A stretch of 6,852 bases of DNA, taken from the NCBI GenBank assembly GCA_030631725.1, contig DAOVKO010000113.1, positions 1 through 6,852 of the forward strand, given 5' to 3'. Every line of letters starts with the position of its first letter. Positions within the stretch are counted from its first letter, which is position 1. Under the pieces are notes generated by a model that saw only the letters and a program-made list of their open reading frames with translations, had not been told where the DNA came from and did no database searches. Both the position numbers and the translations under genes were made by a program. This document shows positions 1 to 6,852 of this stretch, piece by piece. Source of the DNA: Actinomycetes bacterium (GTDB taxonomy: Bacteria; Planctomycetota; Phycisphaerae; JAACET01).

Positions 1-221
1 CAGGCCCGCCCTGCCACGTAATCCGAATCATCTGCGCAGTGAACTACCACAAACTGTCCAGGCCCAGCTCCGGCGAACCCCGCTACTTCCAGCTCGATCC
101 ACAGGAACTGCTGGGAAAGCTCCCGCCTGTTCACCACCCGCCCCCGGTATTGTCTGCCTGGGCGTTCAGCCCCTACAGCTTTCCTGCCATTTCTCGCCGG
201 ATTCTCTCGTAGCTGTTCCAT
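1..221 (-). CDS. FAD-binding oxidoreductase subunit, PyrK-like (5' part, runs off left edge)
   Basis: This is the first 73 codons of a minus-strand gene starting at ATG 221-219; the rest lies beyond position 1. After a basic, probably unstructured N-terminus of about 23 residues, the protein reads YRGRVVNRRELSQQFLWIEL (24-43) and then PGQFVVVHC (54-62). This is the layout of the first beta strands of a ferredoxin-reductase-type FAD-binding domain, where PGQFV is the familiar turn before the flavin-binding RPFSI-type motif. The best match by eye is the electron-transfer subunit of dihydroorotate dehydrogenase (PyrK), which passes electrons from the dehydrogenase flavin to NAD+ through FAD and a 2Fe-2S cluster. 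The diagnostic NAD and cysteine motifs are outside the window, so a related sulfide- or hydrogenase-linked reductase subunit is possible. A strong promoter lies immediately upstream. The ribosome-binding site is weak (GGGA about 9 bases before ATG). Confidence 0.6.
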   Translation of the reverse strand, partial: MEQLRENPARNGRKAVGAERPGRQYRGRVVNRRELSQQFLWIELEVAGFAGAGPGQFVVVHCADDSDYVAGRA

Positions 222-239
222 ACAATAAGTTCCCAGGTC

Positions 240-269
240 ATTATACTGCCTCTACCACCCGCCTGCCAA
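240..269 (-). promoter_or_regulatory. Sigma-70-type promoter for the PyrK-like gene
   Basis: Read on the minus strand, a -35 box TTGGCA (269-264, 5 of 6 to TTGACA) is followed after an 18-base spacer by a perfect -10 box TATAAT (245-240). Transcription would start near 233, leaving a leader of only about a dozen bases before ATG 221. The -35 box overlaps the T-tract of the flgM terminator. Confidence 0.7.
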
Positions 270-322
270 AAAAAGATGCCGAGTCCCTGTTATGCTCCAA
301 TTAAACAGGGTTGCTCGGCATC
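268..322 (-). terminator. Intrinsic terminator after flgM
   Basis: On the minus strand the arm GATGCCGAG (322-314) pairs with CTCGGCATC (283-275), and CCCTGTT (310-304) pairs with AACAGGG (291-285). A small asymmetric internal loop separates the two stems, and a 12-base loop closes the hairpin. The stem is followed directly by seven T (274-268). A long GC-containing stem plus a T-run is the classic Rho-independent form. On the plus strand no T-run follows the hairpin, so it acts for leftward transcription, ending the flgM message. Confidence 0.9.
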
Positions 323-336
323 AGCATTAGAAGAAC

Positions 337-359
337 GACACCTCGACTTCACAGGTGTC
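337..359 (-). repeat. Short hairpin between flgM stop and terminator
   Basis: A perfect 7-base inverted repeat, GACACCT (337-343) and AGGTGTC (353-359), with a 9-base loop, lies 11 bases after the flgM stop. Only a loose pyrimidine stretch follows it on the minus strand, so it is more likely an mRNA 3'-end stabiliser or auxiliary terminator stem than an efficient terminator by itself. Confidence 0.45.
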
Positions 360-369
360 TTCACTAGGT

Positions 370-651
370 CTAGATTTGCAGGTCCTCCAGCAACCGTTCT
401 ACCGCAATATCCATTTTCTCCGGGGTGATATATGTCCCCGCCTCAATCTGGGCCCTGACCTGAGCTATCTTCTCAGCTCGCACCTCCGGTAGCAACGAAA
501 CCTCGCTCATCAGTCGAGCGATCTGAGAGATCTCCACCCGGTCCACTGGAATACTGTTGGGGATGGCCCCGCCCGGTTTTACGCCGTCCAGTCTCGGCCC
601 GCTTATCGGCTGCATTCCACCTGGAGCTTGTATTGGTCCAACATTCACCAT
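370..651 (-). CDS. flgM: Anti-sigma-28 factor FlgM
   Basis: A 93-residue protein, close to the usual FlgM length (about 90-100). FlgM binds the flagellar sigma factor FliA (sigma-28) in the cytoplasm and blocks late flagellar genes until the hook-basal body is complete, when FlgM is exported. The N-terminal third (1-33) is Gly/Pro-rich and looks disordered, as is typical for the exported half. The conserved C-terminal sigma-binding region runs from about 37 to 91: DRVEISQIARLM (37-48), LPEVRAEKIAQVRAQIEAGTY (54-74), then a final helix ending in VERLLEDLQI (84-93). The ATG at 651 has a good Shine-Dalgarno, AAGGA, 8 bases upstream. No other flagellar gene is seen nearby: the gene is flanked by the PyrK-like gene and a long noncoding region. 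A sigma-28-like -10 element about 145 bases upstream suggests feedback control. The stop TAG is followed by a hairpin and a strong terminator, so flgM is probably the last or only gene of its transcript. Confidence 0.9.
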   Translation of the reverse strand: MVNVGPIQAPGGMQPISGPRLDGVKPGGAIPNSIPVDRVEISQIARLMSEVSLLPEVRAEKIAQVRAQIEAGTYITPEKMDIAVERLLEDLQI

Positions 652-659
652 TTCAGATG

Positions 660-664
660 TCCTT
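660..664 (-). promoter_or_regulatory. Ribosome-binding site of flgM
   Basis: AAGGA on the minus strand lies 8 bases before ATG 651. It supports this start over any internal Met (such as M13). Confidence 0.65.
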
Positions 665-794
665 GTCCTTTTGGAGAGGAATTACTGTCAAGGCACCTCC
701 CCAAGATGTTGTATAGCCCTCGGAAAACAAGCATCCATGCACGCGGCCTTTTCAGTATTGCTAGGCAGCTTACTTCCCTGCTTGCCTGTTGTTC

Positions 795-821
795 TTATCG
801 ACCGCTGGGCCTTGATATCTT
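795..821 (-). promoter_or_regulatory. Candidate sigma-28 (FliA) promoter for flgM
   Basis: On the minus strand GTCGATAA (802-795) matches 7 of 8 positions of the FliA -10 consensus GCCGATAA. The expected -35 position 15 bases upstream has AAGA (821-818) within TCAAGATAT, only a partial match to TAAAGTTT. It faces flgM and lies about 145 bases from its start. The role as a feedback promoter is inferred from the target gene; the -35 half is weak. Confidence 0.4.
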
Positions 822-854
822 GAGAACTGCCGCCCAAAATCCCCAATTACGCAG

Positions 855-890
855 GCCCCTTCCAATAAAGGACTTACCTTGGCCAGGGGC
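855..890. repeat. Hairpin in flgM/antiporter intergenic region
   Basis: GCCCCT (855-860) pairs with AGGGGC (885-890), and inside this CCAA (862-865) pairs with TTGG (879-882). AAGG (868-871) and CCTT (877-880) offer an alternative inner pairing. No T-run follows on either strand, so it does not look like a terminator. Confidence 0.45.
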
Positions 891-910
891 GATAGAAAGC
901 AAAATTATCG

Positions 911-997
911 AAAAAAAATTCTCCCCAAACAGACATCAGAAAATACCCTATTTTACCTAAATTGCCCTATATAACAAATGACCACAACCTGTTGGGG
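911..997 (-). repeat. Long-range inverted repeat followed by T8 on the minus strand (possible terminator or small-RNA 3' end)
   Basis: On the minus strand CCCCAACAG (997-989) can pair with CTGTTTGGGG (932-923), with one bulged base. The 56-base interval contains a smaller AAAATA/TATTTT hairpin (940-954). The closing arm is followed by AGAA and eight T (918-911), as in an intrinsic terminator. The loop is long and AT-rich, so stable folding is uncertain. If active it would end leftward RNA upstream of the putative flgM promoter. Confidence 0.35.
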
Positions 998-1081
998 TCC
1001 GAATAACTACATATTGTGTTACGTCCCCCAAAGTTACCGGACCGAACCGAACGATCGAATCTGCCTTGCCTGACCTATCGG

Positions 1082-1139
1082 CCCCGGCAGACACCCTTGT
1101 CTTTGGCCGCTGGTCGGTGTAGATTGGCCGAGCTCGGGG
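1082..1139 (+). promoter_or_regulatory. Potentially structured leader of the antiporter mRNA
   Basis: In the 85 bases before the antiporter start, CCCCG (1082-1086) can pair with CGGGG (1135-1139). Within it ACACC (1091-1095) can pair with GGTGT (1116-1120) around a small GGCC/GGTC hairpin (1105-1115). The palindrome CCGAGCTCGG (1128-1137) competes with the outer stem. I recognise no known riboswitch in it. The stems are short, so this is only a candidate cis-regulatory structure. Confidence 0.25.
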
Positions 1140-1166
1140 TCAGAACTCTCCTGGCAGGTTTAGAAA

Positions 1167-2213
1167 ATGCTCGCTGCGTTCACATCTTTCTCCTTCCAGA
1201 ACTGGTACGCCGGCCTGTCCGACCTTCAAGCCATTATCTTTCTCTTCGCCTCTTTGATAGCCTGTTTCGTCGTCCTGACCAAAGGGGCCGACTTCCTGGT
1301 CGATGGTGCCGCCGGTCTGGCGGGCAATCTCGGCGTGCCCAAAATCATCATCGGGGCCACCGTCGTTTCCCTCGGAACCACCCTGCCCGAGGCCGCCGCT
1401 TCGGTTATAGCCAGCCTCCAAGGCAACGGCGGCATAGCTGCCGGCAACGCAGTGGGCTCTATCATCTGCAACGCCGGCCTGGTCTTCGGGCTCTGTTGTG
1501 TCATCACCAGACTCCCCGTCAGCCGCTTCACCTTGAATCGAACCGCCTGGTTCCAGATCGGCGGCGTAGTCCTATTGTTCGCACTCTATCTGTTCTCCAG
1601 CAAGACCGTAGCCGATGATGGAACAAGAATAAGGATGTTCAGCCGCAGCTTTGGCATCATCCTGCTCATCGGACTGCTTGCTTACACCCTGCTCTCTATA
1701 AAATGGGCCAGACAGAGCGTCGCCGCCAACAATCAGCAAAATGGCTCGGCGGAGGTTTCCCCAAGGCTCAGCAAACCCATCTTCCTGACAATCGTGGGTT
1801 TTGTGCTGGTAATCATCGCTGCCAAGGGCCTTGTACTGGTCATCGAAGAGTTGGCCCTCAAGATGGGAGTCCCCGCTCACGTGGTCTCTGTAACCCTTCT
1901 CGCTCTGGGCACCTCGATCCCCGAGTTCGCCACCGGCCTGATGAGCCTCATAAAGGGACACAAGGAACTGCTCGTCGGCAACGTCATCGGCGCCAACATC
2001 CTCAATGTCTTTTTCGTTTTCGGTGCCGCAGCTACGGTTCACCCATTGGCTATACCACATCGTTTCCTGTGGTTAAACTTTCCCGTGATGCTCCTGATCA
2101 TCGCCCTGTTCCACTTGAACATCTGGACCAGCAAAAGACAGTTCAGCCGTTGGCCCAGCCTGGGCATGCTGATCATCTATTTTGTCTTTGTAGTGGTTGT
2201 TTACGTCTTGTAG
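1167..2213 (+). CDS. Calcium/sodium antiporter, CaCA family (CaxA/YrbG type)
   Basis: A 348-residue inner-membrane exchanger that by family would export Ca2+ in return for Na+ (or H+). It is close to the usual length of about 300-370 residues and has roughly ten hydrophobic segments. Both signature alpha repeats are present. Alpha-1 (about 63-108) carries GTTLPE (70-75) and GNAVGS (93-98). Alpha-2 (about 242-286) carries GTSIPE (248-253) and GNVIGANILN (271-280). Glu75 and Glu253 are the expected ion-coordinating acids. A short hydrophilic loop (about 179-203) separates the two halves, the internal duplication typical of the family. In alpha-2 the position often occupied by Ser in GSN is Ala276, and the last polar ligand is Asn280, which might affect ion preference. 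ATG 1167 is the first possible start, because a stop codon lies in frame at 1161; its ribosome-binding site is weak (AGG at 1156-1158). The 3' end overlaps the convergent DivIC-like gene by 13 bases. Substrate cannot be fixed from sequence alone. Confidence 0.9.
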   Translation: MLAAFTSFSFQNWYAGLSDLQAIIFLFASLIACFVVLTKGADFLVDGAAGLAGNLGVPKIIIGATVVSLGTTLPEAAASVIASLQGNGGIAAGNAVGSIICNAGLVFGLCCVITRLPVSRFTLNRTAWFQIGGVVLLFALYLFSSKTVADDGTRIRMFSRSFGIILLIGLLAYTLLSIKWARQSVAANNQQNGSAEVSPRLSKPIFLTIVGFVLVIIAAKGLVLVIEELALKMGVPAHVVSVTLLALGTSIPEFATGLMSLIKGHKELLVGNVIGANILNVFFVFGAAATVHPLAIPHRFLWLNFPVMLLIIALFHLNIWTSKRQFSRWPSLGMLIIYFVFVVVVYVL

Positions 2214-2806
2214 AGGCTTGATTGGTGGCTCTGCGTGGGCCCGATGAACCTGGCTCCCATTGAGTGCACCGGTATCCTCGGCACCTTTTTTGCGCCCACT
2301 GATCGGGCGCCTGCCGGATAATAAACAAAAGCGAACAGCACCAGTCCCCCAGACATCACCAGCAATATGCTGCGAGTATCCCGCTGGACGAAGGCCCCCA
2401 GCCAAGGCGGGCCGAAAGCACCTTGTTCTGCCACCGGCTGCTGGGCCTGGGCTTTTTGAACGTAGCTGGCTGGTAGGATTTGCTCGCCCGGCCTTTGGTA
2501 GTTCAATTCCTCGATGAGCAGCCTCTCGTTGAAGGCCACACTATTCTGGGCCGCTTCGATGGCCTCCTGATCCGCCAGGGCCCGCAGGCGATGCTCCACC
2601 ACCCGCTCGCTCAATGCTCGGCTCTGACCCGCCAGAACCTGACAGTTCCTCCATACCGGCACAACCATGCAGGCCCCCAGAACAGCCATTCCCGCACCAA
2701 GCAGCACCCAGAACAGCGCCGGCGAGAAATCCCTCTGCCTCCTGGAGGCTCCCCTGCCCCCCCTGGGCACATCTGCTCGCTTTGGACGCTCAAGAACCAT
2801 AGGCAT
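2201..2806 (-). CDS. DivIC/FtsB-like septum formation initiator protein with an extra membrane segment
   Basis: A predicted 201-residue membrane protein placed directly after eno, the same order as eno-ftsB in many bacteria. From the ATG at 2806 it has a basic cytoplasmic N-terminus (1-29), a first membrane segment (about 30-51), an Arg/Glu/Gln/Ala-rich coiled-coil-like stretch (about 53-93), and then ERLLIEELNYQRPGEQIL (94-111). That last stretch closely resembles the end of the DivIC/FtsB domain (an E-R-A-R-E-E-L-x-x-x-R-P-G-E pattern). FtsB/DivIC proteins are bitopic and bridge FtsL and FtsQ/DivIB in the divisome. This one continues for about 90 residues with a second hydrophobic segment (about 146-165) and a basic tail, beyond the usual family length of about 100-130. 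The frame is open to an ATG at 2929 inside eno, but residues before 2806 look like shadow and palindrome sequence; ATG 2800 is equally possible. No clear Shine-Dalgarno is visible. The role in division is inferred. Confidence 0.65.
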   Translation of the reverse strand: MPMVLERPKRADVPRGGRGASRRQRDFSPALFWVLLGAGMAVLGACMVVPVWRNCQVLAGQSRALSERVVEHRLRALADQEAIEAAQNSVAFNERLLIEELNYQRPGEQILPASYVQKAQAQQPVAEQGAFGPPWLGAFVQRDTRSILLVMSGGLVLFAFVYYPAGARSVGAKKVPRIPVHSMGARFIGPTQSHQSSLYKT

Positions 2807-2815
2807 AACTTTTGC

Positions 2816-2873
2816 TACTCTGCGAAGTACTCTGCTCTGCGAACCGCTACGCAGAGCATGAGCGCTACGTAGC
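2816..2873. repeat. Palindrome cluster in the eno to DivIC-like gap
   Basis: The 73-base gap is packed with short repeats. TGCTCTGCG (2833-2841) and CGCAGAGCA (2850-2858) form a perfect 9-base stem with an 8-base loop. GCTACGTAGC (2864-2873) is a perfect palindrome sharing GCTACG with 2846-2851. CTCTGCGAA occurs at 2818-2826 and 2835-2843, and TACTCTGC at 2816-2823 and 2828-2835. No T-run follows on the minus strand, so it is not a standard intrinsic terminator. It may be an mRNA processing or stability element between eno and the next gene, or a REP-like repeat. Confidence 0.65.
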
Positions 2874-2879
2874 ACGAGG

Positions 2880-4157
2880 TTATTTTCTGAAAATCGTTGC
2901 ACCGTACACCGCTTGCTCTCCCAGCTCATGTTCGATTCGCAGCAGTTGATTGTATTTGCAGACCCGCTCGGATCGGCACGGGGCTCCCGTTTTGATCTGG
3001 CCCGTATTAGCCGCCACTACCAGATCGGCAATGGTCGTGTCCTCAGTCTCACCGCTGCGGTGCGAGACCACCGCCGTCCAGCCGTTATCCATGGCCATGT
3101 GGATGGCTTCAAACGTCTCGCTGAGCGTACCGATCTGGTTGACCTTGATCAGAATCGAGTTGGCCGCGCCCAGTTCCAAGCCCTTGGCCAACCGTTGAGT
3201 ATTGGTCACAAACAAATCATCACCAACCAGCTGCACCTTATCGCCCATCTTTTTCTTCAGGTTCACCCAGCCGTCCCAGTCGTCCTCAGCCATGCCGTCT
3301 TCAATACTGGTAATGGGGTATTTCTCCACCAGTTGGGCATAGTATTCCGCCATTTCCTCCGAACTAAGCGAGCGATTCTCGCTCCGCAGCAGATATTTAC
3401 CATCCTCGTAAATCTCACTGCTGGCCGGGTCCAGGCAGATGTGGATATCCTTGCCCGGCTCATACCCTGCGGCCGATATTGCCTCCATGATCAGCTCAAT
3501 CGCCTCGGCATTCGCCTTCAGAGCGGGTGCAAAGCCGCCCTCGTCGCCTACTCCGGTGTTATATCCCTTGCCCTTGAGCACCTTCTTGAGTGCATGGTAA
3601 ACTTCCGCCCCCATCCGCAAGGCCTCGCGAAAGTTCTGAGCGCCCAGCGGCTGGATCATGAATTCCTGCAGGTCGATATTGAAGCCCCCATGACGCCCGC
3701 CGTTGAGGATATTCATCATCGGTACCGGCAGAATGTTCGCCGCCGCACCGCCCAAATACCTGTATAACGGCAATCCACACGCTTGGGCTGCCGCCCGAGC
3801 CACCGCCATCGATACCCCCAATATGGCATTGGCCCCTAATTTGGCCTTATTCTCCGTGCCGTCCAACTCGATCATTGTCTGATCGATCAGTTTTTGTTCG
3901 CGGGCGTCTAGCCCCTCGATGGCCTCGGCGATTTTCTCATTCACGTTGGCCACTGCCTTGAGCACACCCTTGCCGTTATAGCGCTTCTTGTCGGCGTCCC
4001 GCAGTTCCACCGCTTCGTGGGCACCCGTACTGGCTCCCGAAGGCACGGCGGCTCGGCCAAGCGTCCCGTCGGCCAACATCACCTCCACCTCCACCGTCGG
4101 GTTCCCACGGCTATCCATGATCTCCAAAGCTTCAACTTGTTCGATACTAGTACTCAT
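2880..4157 (-). CDS. eno: Enolase (phosphopyruvate hydratase)
   Basis: A complete 425-residue enolase, of normal bacterial length, catalysing 2-phosphoglycerate to phosphoenolpyruvate in cytoplasmic glycolysis. The N-terminal domain has DSRGNPTVEVEV (15-26) and SGASTGAHEAVELRD (40-54) with the mobile active-site loop. The barrel carries the catalytic acid Glu206 in GDEGGFAP (204-211), the catalytic base Lys338 in ILIKVNQIG (335-343), and Mg2+ ligands Asp243, Glu286 (SIEDG) and Asp313 (GDDLFVTN). SHRSGETEDT (365-374) and KTGAPCRSER (389-398) complete the substrate site. One loop reads NGGRHGGFNIDLQEFMI (152-168), where many enolases have NGG-x-HA-x-N; the His and the QEF core are kept. ATG 4157 is preceded by a good Shine-Dalgarno (GCGAGGA, 5 bases away). 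It sits 123 bases after alaS, and a TAGAAT -10-like box in that gap allows its own transcription. The DivIC-like gene follows. Confidence 0.98.
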   Translation of the reverse strand: MSTSIEQVEALEIMDSRGNPTVEVEVMLADGTLGRAAVPSGASTGAHEAVELRDADKKRYNGKGVLKAVANVNEKIAEAIEGLDAREQKLIDQTMIELDGTENKAKLGANAILGVSMAVARAAAQACGLPLYRYLGGAAANILPVPMMNILNGGRHGGFNIDLQEFMIQPLGAQNFREALRMGAEVYHALKKVLKGKGYNTGVGDEGGFAPALKANAEAIELIMEAISAAGYEPGKDIHICLDPASSEIYEDGKYLLRSENRSLSSEEMAEYYAQLVEKYPITSIEDGMAEDDWDGWVNLKKKMGDKVQLVGDDLFVTNTQRLAKGLELGAANSILIKVNQIGTLSETFEAIHMAMDNGWTAVVSHRSGETEDTTIADLVVAANTGQIKTGAPCRSERVCKYNQLLRIEHELGEQAVYGATIFRK

Positions 4158-4162
4158 ACTGG

Positions 4163-4167
4163 TCCTC
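4163..4167 (-). promoter_or_regulatory. Ribosome-binding site of eno
   Basis: GAGGA within GCGAGGA on the minus strand, 5 bases before ATG 4157. It is the clearest Shine-Dalgarno in the window and fixes the enolase start. Confidence 0.7.
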
Positions 4168-4206
4168 GCTTTTCGTACACTCTTGATATCGGCCCATCGG
4201 GCCCGG

Positions 4207-4212
4207 ATTCTA
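4207..4212 (-). promoter_or_regulatory. Possible -10 box for eno
   Basis: TAGAAT on the minus strand (5 of 6 to TATAAT), preceded by TTG, lies about 50 bases upstream of the eno ATG in the 123-base alaS-eno gap. No convincing -35 box is found 16-18 bases upstream. A small GC palindrome, CGGGCCCG (4198-4205), lies just downstream. No strong terminator is visible after alaS, so read-through from alaS is also likely. Confidence 0.3.
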
Positions 4213-4280
4213 CAATCTTTGGCGCGGCTTTCCCGAACCGGCCTCTAACCACGAAAGCAACTTCTCAAAAGGGGACTTTT

Positions 4281-6852
<2,572 letters not shown>

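Larger units (their letters stand above)
652..1166. other. Noncoding intergenic region between divergent flgM and the antiporter gene
   Basis: This stretch of about 515 bases has no ORF with homology-like sequence or proper codon bias. From left to right it holds the flgM leader and a sigma-28-like element (652-821), a 6-base-stem hairpin at 855-890, an AT-rich block (about 895-985) with an A8 run at 911-918 and a long-range inverted repeat, and a GC-rich leader (about 1020-1166) in front of the antiporter gene. TATATAAC at 968-975 could be a plus-strand -10 box for the antiporter, but no acceptable -35 precedes it at 16-18 bases. The long open frames here (for example 628-960, plus) look like chance. 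Confidence 0.6.

Noticed and set aside
3..212. Plus-strand frame with G/C-ending codons at the left edge, as the 3' end of a gene
   Set aside because: It is the in-register complement of the PyrK-like minus frame, which has an ATG, a promoter and recognisable FAD-domain sequence; the plus reading resembles no family.
690..701. TTGACA on the minus strand upstream of flgM as a -35 box
   Set aside because: At the correct 17-base spacing the sequence is GGACAA, nothing like a -10 box, and it overlaps the ribosome-binding region.
628..960. 110-codon plus-strand open frame in the intergenic region
   Set aside because: It starts antisense to flgM, has mixed composition, no plausible ribosome-binding site and no domain-like pattern.
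1016..1618. 200-codon plus-strand open frame overlapping the antiporter
   Set aside because: It is Arg/Pro-rich and out of frame with the clear alpha-1 repeat of the antiporter.
2292..2310. GCGCCC/GGGCGC hairpin next to a T-run as a terminator
   Set aside because: The T-run (2286-2291) precedes the stem on the plus strand and reads as A after the stem on the minus strand, so neither direction has the terminator layout. It also lies inside coding sequence.
2807..2929. N-terminal extension of the DivIC-like frame back to the ATG inside eno
   Set aside because: The extra 41 residues come from out-of-frame eno sequence and the palindrome cluster, and precede a start whose product already has the expected short cytoplasmic N-terminus.
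2913..3767. 284-codon plus-strand open frame inside eno
   Set aside because: It is fully antisense to conserved enolase sequence and shows no family resemblance.
4267..4280. AAAAG/CTTTT hairpin just after alaS as a terminator
   Set aside because: It has only five mostly A-T pairs and no separate T-run after a stable stem, so it is too weak to call.

Overview
The window shows a bacterial chromosome with moderately high GC and C/G-rich third codon positions. It carries housekeeping genes plus one flagellar regulator. No mobile element, CRISPR array, rRNA or tRNA is visible. The FlgM type, the Cys-rich AlaRS catalytic insert and the enolase-DivIC gene order would fit a Planctomycetota/Phycisphaerae-like bacterium. 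That assignment is an inference from how the proteins read and no database was searched.

Left part (1-651, all minus strand): the 5' end of an FAD-binding, PyrK-like oxidoreductase subunit runs off the left edge. It has a close-to-consensus sigma-70 promoter. Just upstream lies flgM, the anti-sigma-28 factor, which ends in a hairpin followed by a strong intrinsic terminator. The terminator's T-tract overlaps the -35 box of the PyrK-like gene.

Middle part (652-2213): a noncoding stretch of about 515 bases holds the flgM leader with a sigma-28-like -10 element, an AT-rich block with several inverted repeats (one followed by eight T on the minus strand), and a GC-rich leader before the plus-strand gene. 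That gene is a complete Ca2+/Na+ antiporter of the CaCA family with both alpha repeats.

Right part (2201-6852, all minus strand): alaS (alanyl-tRNA synthetase, missing only its N-terminus beyond the right edge), then eno (complete enolase), then a DivIC/FtsB-like membrane protein. These are probably partly co-transcribed. The last gene converges on the antiporter and the two overlap by 13 bases at their 3' ends. An unusual cluster of short palindromes fills the gap between eno and the DivIC-like gene.

The gene content is mostly ordinary. The points worth a second look are the regulatory architecture around flgM, the structured noncoding region at about 855-1140, the palindrome cluster after eno, and the two-membrane-segment DivIC-like protein. 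I saw no convincing new multi-gene system.
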